Of a stretch of DNA of 64,000 bases, positions 10,524-21,735 are shown piece after piece; the stretch's first letter is position 1, and each line of letters opens with the position of its first letter. Under the pieces are notes generated by a model. It saw only the letters and a list, made by a program, of their open reading frames with translations, ran no database searches and was not told where the DNA came from. This DNA is from Antedon mediterranea. Taxonomy: Eukaryota; Echinodermata; Crinoidea; Comatulida; Antedonidae. Position numbers and translations under genes: made by a program. Where the stretch lies: positions 10,522,288 through 10,586,287 of the forward strand of contig NC_092676.1 of assembly GCF_964355755.1 (NCBI RefSeq), read 5' to 3'.

Positions 10524-10985
10524 TATGCATGTCTTATTGAATAAGATAAAGGTCTACCAGTAATAATAAGATCAATTTACTAGGTCTACCTAGCATGATT
10601 ACTTATAAAGGTAGGCCTGTTGCAGCATTTAAATGTACATTATGAAAATATGATATTATATGTAGGCCTACATTATCATAATGGCTTATAGGATAGGATA
10701 GGACACGCATGAATGTACTCAGCTGACACATCGTTTACTATTGCTGGTATGTGACACACGAATAAGCATAAATTCGTATAGGCCTACACATACTAGGCAT
10801 GGCACTTTATAACAATACTGTTATTCGGTAACCGATATTAGTATAAACAGTGATGATGGTAAGTTTATCAGACGACGAACATAATCTATACCCTGTGGCG
10901 ATCGAAAGTGGAATAGTCCATTTACTCAACAAAGTTTAGAAATTTGTTGGCCAGCAGGCAAAAAAACTGAACATAATCGCCAGCC
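10524..10985 (+). promoter_or_regulatory. 5' flank and presumed promoter/leader of SLC22-like gene A
   Basis: The stretch between the TIR element and the gene A start codon contains no other gene. It should hold the promoter and 5' untranslated region. No convincing TATA box could be assigned, and a non-coding upstream exon cannot be excluded. Confidence 0.4.
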
Positions 10986-11399
10986 ATGAAGTTTGATGAT
11001 GTACTAACCTATCTAGGAGATTTTGGGCTCTATCAAAAGCGTACATATTTATTAGTTTGTTTGATAACAATACCATGTGCCTGGCATCAACTTCTACAGG
11101 TTTTTCTGGCAGCAGAAACGGACCACTGGTGTTCTGTAAGCGATTTTAAGGGTATTAACTGCTCGACTTTATCTTGGGACCTCACCAGTGCAGAGTGTGA
11201 TGAAAGAAAGAAGAAATTTACGATACCACCTGCAGCTGATGATGATGATACCGATTATACACATAACTGCTACCGTTATTCCAATGCTACCGTTGAGTCT
11301 TTCTTGTCTGGAGACGTCTCGACCTCCGATTGGCCACTTGAAGCTTGTGAAAGTTGGGATTATGACACTTCGCAATACAAGACCACCATTATCCATGAA
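10986..11399 (+). CDS. gene A coding exon 1 (residues 1-138)
   Basis: It starts [11 protein letters not shown], the usual SLC22 cytosolic start, and encodes TM1 and nearly all of the big extracellular loop with its cysteines and a GAT-repeat run of four Asp. The donor is GTAAGT and the phase is 0. Confidence 0.93.
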
Positions 11400-14300
11400 G
11401 TAAGTTTTATTTTAGGCTTATTTGATTGAATATAAGTGTAATTGAATGAACAATAAGAACATTACATAGCTATCATAATCTTTAAAAAATATTAACAATA
11501 ATATTGCTATATGCCACCTGGTAGAATTAAAGATGTATTGTCTCCCAAAAACATGAAAAATGAAGATTAATTAAATCAGAATTTGAATAGGTTATTTTTT
11601 AGTTTTAACAAAGTTAATCCTTTCCATAAAAAACGGGAAAAAATCATGTTTTCTCATATAAAATGACAAAATAAATGGTCAAATTCAACCAAAAACCCAT
11701 TGGCTGGCAAATTGACTTTTTTTTTTGCTTAAAATTACAGTTTTTCAGGTAAGTACATTTTTTTTTTCGATTCAATTTTTTTAAAAGTTGGTAACTATTA
11801 TGTCAAATTAAAATGGCATATTCAACAACAACAATTTAAAAAAAAGTATTTTTTCAGGGGACAATATAATCTTTAAATGAATGGGGAAAAGCCTATTAGA
11901 ATTATCATGGAGGAAGTAATAAAGTAAACTTTACTTATAAAACTTTTATGTGTAACTAAGTTTACACCTCACGAACATGAATACATGAGAATTCATATGA
12001 AATTGGTCCTGATCGATATTAATCAATTTACAATGGCTACTAGTTAAATCTTTTCATTTTTTCATAATTATTGTATTTGTAAATTTATGAGACTAGTTGT
12101 AGTTGTAAATTGACAAGAGACTAGTTTTGAATGTATTGCATAATAATTATTATTTTACTAATTGTGAAGGAAGATTGTAGATTAAAGTTTTGAAAAACTG
12201 GCTATGAAGATGAATTTTTTGAAAATCATCATCCTAAATTCTTATTAAGCATACTATTTAGTGCTATATAAGTAGACTTATATATCTCAATTATCCTCAC
12301 TAGGTACGTACAAAGAAAACAAACCTATTTACGTGTTTGGTATAAAGGTCTATACCTACTTCATTTACCGTATACTAACTACATGTCTATTATTTTGTGT
12401 AGTGGGACTTGGTTTGCAATGACAAAACAAAACCAGCCGTTTCACAGTCGGTCTACTTTGGCGGTGTTCTATTTGGGTCATTTTTCTTTGGTGTATTGGC
12501 TGATTGGTAAGTACCACCTCCGTTATCACCATCATCATCATCGTCACCACCATCAACATCTACATCAATAACAATCATCACTCACTACGCACAATATCAT
12601 TTCTGCGAGTACTCTCTTTGGTCAACCAGGGTTGTTGTTTGCAAATTTACTTTCATTTGATTCTATTATTTACAAAGTATATAGAATTAGAGTCGAGTGG
12701 CCGAACTGTTTAAGGAGCACAGCAAACCATATCCATAAATCGAAGGTCCAAGGATCTTCTCGACACCAAGTTTACTAAACTAGGTCATGTACACTGTAAA
12801 CAAGTTATGCACCTTCTTTCTTCTAGTTGTTTGTGGTTGTGTAGGATGAGTGCCTTACGTGAGATCGACATAAAAGTAGGCCTATTCCTAGGTGAAAAGA
12901 AGATGTCATTATAGGCCTATAACAATTATATATGTGAATTATGGCTCAACTCTTTTAAATATATTCAACACAATATTTTTCTTTTTAAACCTACACAATA
13001 AACGAGCCTGGATAAACACACGTCACACGTAGGCCTATTGAACGGCTTCATGTAAATATGTTTAACAATAATAATGCGAAATAAATTCTGATTATATAGT
13101 AACTATACCGTTTTATAGCACACACACACACACTGGATTGACCCTTTTGTTACCTCTTAAGCAAACGATGTAAAACTCGGACTCTAATGTGAATCGGAAA
13201 GTATATAACGATAATGATAACATTGATATTTTTTTTACCATACATATAAGTGTCGCCGGCGCTAAACACACTTGATAACATCAACATATGTTTTATAAAA
13301 AACGTGGCATTATCAAGGCCTACCCTCTCGGTAGCTGGTATTGCAAGGGATCCTAATGTATATGCCTTCTTAAATGTAATAACTTTATAATCATGCAAAG
13401 CGTTGCTATTTTAAAGTACTTATCCGGCCACCGGCAAAAATGACATATTCCGTCTGCCTCATCACTACGGTTGGCTATGTGTAGGTTGTGGCATCGATAT
13501 TTTGTTGTTATTGAATAGGGTCATTTTAATGTCACACACTTACTTTGAAAAATAATTGGATCGAAAAAATAATGATAAAACCGTAATATAAAGTATTTAT
13601 TTTCATCCATTAGGCATACATATAGGCCTACGTATTATGATTTTTATTGTGAAGGATAATGAATTAAGTCACTTATAATGGTTATCCTCTAGAAATTTGC
13701 CTATAAATATATTTTAAAAAGTAACAAAACAACAACAAATTATCGAATGTTAGTAACTCATGTAACATGACCTCATAACAGTATGTGTATTAAATTAAGT
13801 GTATTCAGGATTTCCGTTTTTAAGATATGATTAACAAGGCCATATACATGGCTGTAGTCGCGTGCTCAAGTTAGTGTATACCGACCGACCGACCGACCGA
13901 CATAGTGAGCTGTAGAGTCGCGTTGCACGCGACTAAAAACCAGATTATACAAACTGGTACACGTATCACGCGTCCCCATGGAAATGTTAAGCTTTATGAT
14001 GATGACGTTTTCGAGATAAAGATTCTGACAAAAAATGTTAAAAGTAGTTACGTATAAATATTAAGGCAATGTGATGGTAAATATCATACAAAATGCAAAA
14101 TACTATTAAATTAACAAATGTTATGTAGGCTTATTAGTTACGTTTGAACCAATTGAAGGAATCACGATCAAAAGCACTTGAATATCGGGAAATTGCTTGT
14201 TTCCGTTTTAATTGAATGTCATCAAATAATTTATAGTACCGTAATTAAATGTTATACTTTGCTTCAAATTTGGCACGTTTTTACAAAAAAACACAAAATG

Positions 14301-17300
14301 GCTTAACCATCTTCCAAGAATTTACAGTGCGGATGAAATTAGGAAGTTAGGCCTATATAAACTATCAGTACATTTTGTATAGGCCTACTCACACATCTAA
14401 AAATAGTGTTTGGAGAGAGTTATAGAAATTAGACAATTGATTGTGTCACAAATGAAGCGAATAGAAGCGAAAAGATATTGAGTTGTTTTGTTTCCCTTTT
14501 CTTGTTTAATGTTTCTATAGTGGATTGTACGTCACGGGTTCCTGCCCGTTGTCACATGGCCTTTTGCCACCAGGCCTTTAAGGAAAAAACACGGCAATTT
14601 CGGTCGCAAAGAAAAATGATATGTCAGTACAATAAATTAAACTAAAATGGAAATAAAGGTGAGTGAATCTCACATGTTAATTTAAAATTATTTAATATTA
14701 AAATACAATGTCACTCATATAATACAAATTATAATTATAATATTCAAATCGATTGGTAGATGCAATACTACTAGAAAATGAACTTCCATTTAAGTGGTTA
14801 AGAATCTTGAAAATCAGGAGTACTGCAAGAAACGGTATACACACACACATACATAGTAGTTTAATTGATTAAAAAAATTTTTATGATTTTACCAGTGAAA
14901 TGCTTACACAAATACATCCTTTTCAGGAACATTACAAACAGACTTTAATAATTAAGAGAGAATATCAAATATACTGTACTTTATTTGATTGTAATGTGAT
15001 GACCGGTTCAAATGGTTAGAATTTGGATTTTGGCCAAAAAGCACTTTTGGATTTCTACTACGACGTCAATGACATTTTCGTTTTTAGAATGCTGAAAGTT
15101 AACAAAAATGAATATGCTATCCGAATGTGAGTATACTAAATGCCAAATAAAACAATATAAATATGCTCTTGTTGATAAACTTAAATATAAAAAAAGAGAT
15201 ATTCACTCACAAGTGTTTATTATTCTAGGATTGGTCGAAAGCCGACGTTAATCATATCAATAGTAATTCAATGTACCTTTGGACTCGCAGCAGCATTTTC
15301 CCCTTCTTTGACTGTTTTTATCTGCCTCCGTTTCGTAGTAGCTGCTGCCAACTATGGAGTCTTCTTGATAGCATTTATAATAGGTAAGTCTTGACCTGGC
15401 GGTTTAGGAGTAGGCCTATATTTGGTCAAGTCATTATTAATGGTTAGGAATACTATACTTACTTAATAATGCACTAGTTCGAGTGTTGATATTACTTTCA
15501 TGGTATTACAAACATACAGCCATGTGTTTTTAATATTGTAATTTGGCCTATCATTCTATTATTTTGGCAGTATAGGCCTAACTAAATTTCTCTATTGCAA
15601 CGCTTGAATTCATACATTTTGATAATCGGAACACGAGGAAAGACTGTTAACCTAAGAATGTTTCGAAACAAAAAAATGTTAAAATAATACTGTCAATCAA
15701 ATATAGCCATCGAGGAACACGTTGCCAACGTATTAACTGTTATATTTAAATTATGGCTTATTTTAACTGTTTGTACAATGTATACTAAATTACGATTTTT
15801 CGGTTTTTCTGAAGGGACGGAATTGGTAGGTCCTTCGAGGAGGACGTTTGCTGGAATTGCGATAGAGTTTTTCTGGGCTTTTGGATACATGTTTCTAGCT
15901 GCGATTGCCTATTTTATACGAAAATGGAAAACGTTGGCTCTCGTTATATCACTGCCAGGCTTCTTATCCATTGCACTTTATCCGTAAGTGTTTTAAATTG
16001 AATACAGGATGTTCTCTAATTAAACATCCATTTGACAAATTTAAAACATAATATGCGCATGATTTTGTTTGTCTCTTCTCCAGCTTTATGGTAATAAATG
16101 TATCTAAGACTGACGACCGGACAGTGTATTAATGTAAACAAAAATGTGATTTCATATTCAATTGTCTTTTATTTCCACGTAGACCTATATACATGCAAAA
16201 GGAGAATATTGTTTTAAAAGATCTGTGCTATCCATAGCAACGATCTTATATTTTTATAATATTTTATCTATATTACATGTTATAATCTTTTCAGCATGTT
16301 TAAAACAAAAATTTAAAATAAATTGGGAAACTTTTACATTTTGCATATTATCATAAAAAATATATGTTTTACCACGAAAGAGCGAGAGATAGAGATAGGC
16401 GGCAAAAGGAGACAATTTAAAAATAAATCGCGTAACTATATACTATTTTAAACGGCGACGTATTACAATGAGTGAAACAGGCTCATAAAAGACAAACATA
16501 ATAAAAATAACAATAACAACAGAGTTAATTAATTGCTCTGTTAATGATAATACTTGTATTATTGCTAATATTTTTACAGTGTTATTCCTGAGTCTGTTAG
16601 ATGGCTTCTAAGTCAAAAGAAGGTTGAAGAGGCAGCAGAAATTATCAATAAAGCTGCAAAAGTTAATAAAGTTAAACTTCCAGATGGGATATTTGATGAA
16701 AAGAATTTTGGAAAGGTCAATTAACATTTTCTTGTTCTTTATATTTAATTTTTATGGCAAAAAAAAGCAATCAGGCCTGCAATTATCGTTGGTCATCTTT
16801 CATTGTTTGTAGACAGATCTTAAGTTGACTTTTAAGACTGTGTAAGTAAGGGTGACTTACAGTTACGGGAAATGACGAGGACGAAACATGTCTGTGGCAT
16901 ATCTAACAACAATTGAATTTGAAAATACCTCGTAAATTATACAATATCTTTTCTTTTCTAAACTTCTTTGTATGTATTTCTCAATTTATCTTGTCGGTTT
17001 GTAGTATTAAGTGTGAACTGTGTGTAAGCCTCTTGACATCAACCTCCGTAAATCCAGTGTATTGTTGTTCTCGATCTGGAAAAGCAAATTATCTAATAAT
17101 TTTTATTGTTACTAATTACAGGAGCCAACTAGCGAATCTCCAAAGCGAGCGACTGCAATTGATCTGTTTAGAACCCCAAAAATGCGATTAAAAACGATTA
17201 ATCTCTTATTTAACTGGTAAGTGTTTTATCACTTGTTATTTGTGAAAAACGAACAGAAATAAATAAAAATATATATGATTCAGCTGTTTAAGAATAGTAA

Positions 17301-20300
17301 TTTACAGTTTATACTTGCCCCAAGTCTGTAGTATCTGTTTTATATTATATATTAGTCAACTAGTCGATATGTTGATTTGTGTCTAAAAATTAACTCATTT
17401 ACTTATTTTGTTCTTTTTAAAAGGTTCGTCAACAGCATGGTATACTATGGACTGTCTCTGAGTACCTCTAACCTCGGTGTTGATGATTACATTGCTTTTC
17501 TTTTGTCTGGTGCTATTGAAATCCCAGCATATGCTCTCAGCATATTTACTATTGACTACTGGGGTCGAAGATGGAACTTATGCGGTACTTTGGTACTCGG
17601 TGGAGTAGCTTGCCTCCTTACTATTCTAATGCGTAAGTTTAATATAGGCAGATAAATTAGAGAAAAATAGAGATAATTACATGACACACTAGCCTATAAA
17701 TAAATTAATTAAAGAACATCTAATCTATTATTAGGCACGTGAAAAGGATGAATTTATGATGTAGTTAATGCATAGCGTACCTGGATATATTTTAAAGACG
17801 CGTATTTAAAGATTGAAAGATTGACTGCTCTATTTAACGAAGTGGATTCATTATTATTCATTTGTTTTATAACACACCTACTGTTCCTAAACTTTTATTC
17901 AATTAATCCATAATAATCGCCCAAGGCTATGTCAGGAAGCTAGGCCATTCAAAAAGGCATTATGTCAACACGTGATGCGTAATTAAACAATAAAATTGTA
18001 AAAATACAAGCAGGTGTGGTAAATAGAGGATAAAAGATTATATTTATTTTTATTTATTTAATAAATTATTTATTCACGATAACATATCAGGTAAAGATGA
18101 AGCACCTGTTTTACACATGGTTCTGTTTTTAACAATAGGTTAAAAAAACACTTTCAATTTAAACACACACCTCATTACATTACACAACACTCAATACAAA
18201 ATACATAAAATATAATTATAAATAGAACTACCGTATATATTGAACGAAAAGTTATCAGAGAGTGAGGATATTTAGTGTGTGTTACATTAATATTATTATG
18301 ACTATGATTTAAGCAGACGTCCGACGGCCAAACATCATTTTAGTTCATTTTGCACATGTGCCAATATTGGGACATGTGTCCTCGGCACAGGTTTGATGGT
18401 CTCTAGGTCCAGGCGACGACCTCATCGATTGATCTGACCTAGGTTGGTCGTCGATATGATTGCAATAGTAGTGCTGCTAATGATAGTATGTTATGCCTAT
18501 AGAAATCTAATCAATTGCATTAATACACAATGTATGTTTTTTTTCAGCATTAGGTGCATGGCGCATCACGGTGGCTATGATTGGCAAATTCGGTATCACC
18601 GCATCTTTTGGAATTGTATACATCTACTCAGCAGAAATATACCCAACTCCTGTTAGGTGATACTTTACTTAATTACAAACAACATTTTCCATAGAATGTG
18701 ATATATATGAACACAACAGAAACTAATTAAAATGAATAATCTGAAAATGGTAGATATAACTTTACCTCAGCTCATGACTTACATTACATAATTATGTATA
18801 CAGAAATAAACTGTACTGACGAATGAAAATAAGAGAGGCTGCATTTCCAACTTTGACTTATAAGACACTATATCTACTATCGTTGAATTAATTCTACACA
18901 TCAGGCCACATGAAAAGACGCTGGCACTACAATATCAAGGCCTTCGCAACAACATTCTTGTGGCATACGATAGATCTCAAGGCACCTTGAGTATTTTCAA
19001 ATCATTTCCGATTATAGTTGCATCTTATATGATTGTACCACAATATATATTTACACAGTATTTTCTAAATAAAACACATATCACATCAGCAAAACACACG
19101 CTACATTTTCTGACCAATGACTGGTACTGATACCAATGTGTTAACATGATATGATATAGTTGGTATGCGTGGTTTAAAGAACATTGTGAGTAATGTAAAC
19201 AATATTTAACTGGCATTTTAAAGATATAACAAAACATCCCCGTTCATAATTCCATAACGTACAGTAATATAGGCCTCTAGAAATAAAATCTCGCAGTACT
19301 ATCGTTAAAATAGTTGTTACTCTAGAATATACAAAGACTATGAAATAGCAATAATAGTAATACGGCTTCACCACGTTGAAACACCGGTTCTCGTCATTTC
19401 ACCGAAGTTAAGCAACGTTCGGCCTGGTTAGAGCTTGGATGGGAGACCATCTGGGAATATGTATTTGGAGCTGTGCCTAATCGTTAGAATAGTTGTTTCT
19501 TTATGATAAGCCATTACCGATATGATAAGACCAGATCAAAGGTCAAACTGCCAGAAACTGCAGTAGCGACCATTTTTTTTACAAATTTTCTTATAGAGCA
19601 AATAGGAATGTATATATCGTGAACTATTTGACACCAAAATCAATACCCTACGACAAGCGGTTACAAAGTTATAGACTAATTAAAATGGCAACCATTTTGG
19701 ACGCCATCTTGGATTTCTCAGAGAGCACAAGGAGGATTTTTCAGGACTTTTAGTATGATGTTCCAATCATAGTTCTGGACCTTTCCTGAAAAAAAATAGC
19801 TTGTTACCAGAAATGTCCGAGTCTGCCCATATTTATGAACTAATGCTCTTGGACTATTAGGCATTTTAAATCAGCACTGCTGACTCTTATGGCAGCCCTG
19901 CATCTAGTATCTGCCTCAGACGTATTGGCCCATGTTTTTCCTCTGGTCAAGGTGGGCACTGGACGAGAGAAGCCCTTGATCAATGTTAGGACCGATCAAG
20001 GTGCTTTAAACAGTCCTGGCTTTGTTTGTATCAAACATGTTAGCGGTGGTAATTATCGCTGTTGGTTTCGATTGAATAAAATAAAATTAAAAAAATAATT
20101 AAGATTAAAAATGCCAATCTTTTATTTATGATTCCGATTACAGGAGTGCAGGTATAGGTATTTCGTCAGTCGCAGCGAGAATCGGTGGTATTCTTTCGCC
20201 GTTTGTCTTAGAATTTGAAAGCCTGTATGAGCATCTTCCTTTGATTATATTTGGTAGCCTATCTATTGCTGCTGGTTTGCTGGTGCTGTTTCTTCCTGAA

Positions 20301-21402
20301 ACCAATGGCAGACAGCTTCCTGAAACGATGGCAGACGGTGAACAATTTACAAGGTAATTTATTATTACGAAGGTACGTATATTATTGTTGCTGATGATTG
20401 TGATGAATCAAATTACTAATATGTATTTCCAAATACAATCATGATATTCCACAATTGATTATTTTGAAAACCCAGACATTTGAAAAAATGATGATTTAAC
20501 ATTTTAATGATAATGTAGCTGCAAGTGTTAATATTCGTTTTTTTCTGTTTGGGGGTTAGTATAAGATTTCGATCCCTTAACAGTTCTTATTATTGTATTA
20601 TTTATTCAGCTGTAAATTAATACATGTGAATGAATATGAATATAATGTAACTATACTGACGATTGTTATGATAGACAAATGCAAAATGGACTAAACCAGA
20701 TTAGATTTTTGTTTTATTACAATAACATAAATTAATGTTTGACGATGACAATATAGGAAAACGCAGTGTCAATATTAATGATGTTGATTACAATAGTGAG
20801 AATATAGAGGATGAGGATTTTTGGTAATGCGGGGAGAGTATTAAAGATGTATTGTCCCCCAAAAACATGAATATGTTATTTTGTAGTTTTAATAAAGTTA
20901 ATCACTTACGGTGAAAAAAAATGTAATGTTTTCACGGTATGAAATGACAAAAAAAATGTTAAATTTCACCAAAAACCATTGGCTGGCAGCCAATTTGACA
21001 ATTTTTTGCATCAAATTACATTTTTTCAGGTAATTATATTTTTTTCAATCCAATTTTTGGTCAAAGTGGATAATTATTATTTGACATTAAAATGGCATAT
21101 TTGACTAAAAAAATTACAAAAAATATCTTTTTCAGGGAGACAATACATCTTTAACAATTAGAAAGTTTATTATGGTTATAATCTATAGATTTTATGTTTT
21201 GTGGAATACTAAGTAAGTAAACAAAAACAACTTATGTTCTGAAGTTTGAAGTTGAATTTATCCTTAACTGTCTTCATAATGTTCTAATTTTTAAAGAACA
21301 AACAATGGAATGTTGAGTAACATGACTATGCCGTCAGATGTACAACTGGAAATCAAATCTGGAGAAGAGAACGAGGCATATAAAACAGAAGAAAAGGCGT
21401 AA
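10986..21402 (+). CDS. SLC22-family organic cation/anion transporter-like protein A, 10 coding exons
   Basis: Exons 10986-11399, 12403-12506, 15229-15383, 15815-15983, 16580-16715, 17122-17216, 17424-17632, 18548-18656, 20144-20353 and 21297-21402 join in frame into 568 residues. All introns begin GT and end AG. The product is a major-facilitator protein expected in the plasma membrane with 12 helices. A large Cys-rich, glycosylatable loop (NCS, NAT) lies between helices 1 and 2. The loop motif LADWIGRK, the PESVRWL signature and a DYWGRRW motif follow. The hydrophilic tail ends EEKA. At the TM11 site where classical OCTs carry Asp, this protein has Arg476, as OAT and OCTN members do, so the substrate is not predictable. 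Residue 173 is Trp where motif A normally has Arg. Family assignment is firm; the exact orthologue is not. Confidence 0.93.
11527..11876. mobile_element. TTAA-flanked MITE in gene A intron 1
   Basis: Inverted ends AGATGTATTGTC and an imperfect GACAATATAATCT are flanked by TTAA on both sides. The ~340-bp interior is T/A-rich and includes ACCCATTGGCTGGCA. It has no coding capacity. TTAA duplication is known for piggyBac and Kolobok types; which one applies here is not clear. Confidence 0.8.
11877..12402. other. rest of gene A intron 1
   Basis: AT-rich intronic DNA. Nothing else was recognised before the exon 2 acceptor TTGTGTAG. Confidence 0.5.
12403..12506 (+). CDS. gene A coding exon 2 (residues 139-173)
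   Basis: It encodes WDLVC, the conserved end of the loop, then TM2 up to LAD. It ends in TG before GTAAGT, so codon 173 is split across the intron (phase 2). Confidence 0.93.
12692..12870 (+). mobile_element. degraded tRNA-Leu/Ser-like SINE in gene A intron 2
   Basis: The stretch GAGTGGCCGAACTGTTTAAGG matches the A-box region of a tRNA-Leu/Ser-type head. The B-box is eroded. A similar head is better preserved on the minus strand at 22957-23040. Confidence 0.45.
13845..13940. repeat. GTCGCGTGC/GCACGCGAC inverted-repeat element
   Basis: The sequence runs from CAGTCGCGTGC-type DNA through a (GACC)n run to ATAGTGAGCTGTAGAGTCGCG and GCACGCGACTAAAA. The ends are inverted relative to each other. 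A partial second copy lies at about 31828-31898, so this is a dispersed family. Confidence 0.6.
13941..15228. other. rest of gene A intron 2
   Basis: Intronic AT-rich DNA. No further bounded element or gene was recognised. Confidence 0.45.
15229..15383 (+). CDS. gene A coding exon 3 (residues 173-225)
   Basis: It completes codon 173 as TGG (Trp), followed by IGRKP and TM3-TM4. Acceptor TTCTAG, donor GTAAGT, phase 1. Confidence 0.93.
15815..15983 (+). CDS. gene A coding exon 4 (residues 225-281)
   Basis: It encodes [10 protein letters not shown] and TM5-TM6. The acceptor is TTCTGAAG after a T-rich tract, the donor GTAAGT, phase 2. Confidence 0.92.
15984..16579. other. gene A intron 4
   Basis: Intron without recognisable features, with consensus GTAAGT and TTTTACAG ends. 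Confidence 0.6.
16580..16715 (+). CDS. gene A coding exon 5 (residues 281-326)
   Basis: It encodes the PESVRWL signature and the start of the large cytoplasmic loop. The donor GTCAAT is weak beyond the GT; reading through would reach a stop four codons later. Phase 0. Confidence 0.9.
16716..17121. other. gene A intron 5
   Basis: Intron with a weak donor (GTCAAT) and a good acceptor (AATTACAG). Nothing else was recognised. Confidence 0.55.
17122..17216 (+). CDS. gene A coding exon 6 (residues 327-358)
   Basis: It encodes the end of the cytoplasmic loop, with the conserved DLFRTP motif. It is 12 nt longer than the matching exon of gene B. Phase 2. Confidence 0.92.
17424..17632 (+). CDS. gene A coding exon 7 (residues 358-428)
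   Basis: It encodes TM7-TM9, including the second-half DYWGRRW motif. Its length of 209 nt is the same as in gene B. Phase 1. Confidence 0.93.
17633..18547. other. gene A intron 7
   Basis: AT-rich intron. A T/A-rich patch near 18035-18075 looks like the tail of a retroposed sequence but could not be assigned. Confidence 0.45.
18548..18656 (+). CDS. gene A coding exon 8 (residues 428-464)
   Basis: It encodes the conserved [11 protein letters not shown] helix and SAEIYPT. Phase 2, donor GTGATA. Confidence 0.92.
19358..19480 (+). pseudogene. 5S rRNA-derived sequence in gene A intron 8
   Basis: About 120 nt align by eye along the whole of a metazoan 5S rRNA: a TACGGC start, CACCGGTTCTCGTC, CACCGAAGTTAAGCAACG and the strongly conserved internal promoter CTTGGATGGGAGACC, ending CTGTGCC. 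Differences include CATCTGGGAATAT for CGCCTGGGAATAC and a poor end-to-end stem. It is either a 5S pseudogene or the head of a 5S-derived SINE; an A-rich stretch lies near 20075-20095. It is a single copy within an intron, so it is unlikely to be a working rRNA gene. Confidence 0.8.
19481..20143. other. rest of gene A intron 8
   Basis: It contains a module reading AAAATGGCAACCATTTTGGACGCCATCTTGG, given here only as two parts (AAAATGGCAACC and CCATCTTGG), similar in style to the foldback arms at 52.8 kb. It may be the body of the 5S-headed repeat. Confidence 0.35.
20144..20353 (+). CDS. gene A coding exon 9 (residues 464-534)
   Basis: It encodes TM11-TM12 with Arg476 in SSVAARIGG and the terminal LPET motif common in this family. 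Phase 2, donor GTAATT. Confidence 0.93.
20841..21154. mobile_element. second TTAA-flanked MITE, gene A intron 9
   Basis: Perfect ends AGATGTATTGTC and GACAATACATCT are flanked by TTAA on each side. The interior matches the copy at 11527-11876 over most of its length, sharing CCATTGGCTGGCA and TTTTTCAGGTAA. It is non-coding. A third, one-ended relative ends at about 50872. Confidence 0.85.
21297..21402 (+). CDS. gene A coding exon 10 (residues 534-568 and stop)
   Basis: It encodes a charged cytoplasmic tail ending EEKA, then TAA. The acceptor follows TTTTTAAAG. The frame joins exon 9 exactly. Confidence 0.88.
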
Positions 21403-21549
21403 ACAAAATTAAAAGATACATCATTTATTTGTTTTCACGATGGAAATTTTTAATATCAAATTATTACATTGAATTATATGTAATAATATGTAAAATTATA
21501 ATTTATCTTGATAAATAAGATAATTTCTGAATGAATACATTGTATGTAA

Positions 21550-21555
21550 AATAAA
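21550..21555 (+). other. candidate polyadenylation signal of gene A
   Basis: AATAAA lies ~150 bp after the stop codon of gene A. It is the canonical hexamer in a plausible place, but AT-rich DNA yields such hexamers by chance. Confidence 0.45.
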
Positions 21556-21735
21556 ATGGTCTTCGTTATAAAAAATATATAATATTTTCTTTGGTGGGAT
21601 TTCTTTTAGATAAAATAAAACCTGATTAGTCTTTTGATTGATTTTGTAATTATAAAAATATGTACTATTTTTAGTTTTAATTTGTTTAGTTTCCTCGATT
21701 TATATTGACATTTTTTAATATATCGTCGTTATTTT

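Noticed and set aside
18444-18656. 70-codon frame overlapping gene A exon 8
   Set aside because: It reads exon 8 in a different frame; the SLC22 frame is the conserved one.
19025-19374. minus-strand frames in gene A intron 8
   Set aside because: No domain and no similarity I recognise; they lie in intronic AT-rich DNA.
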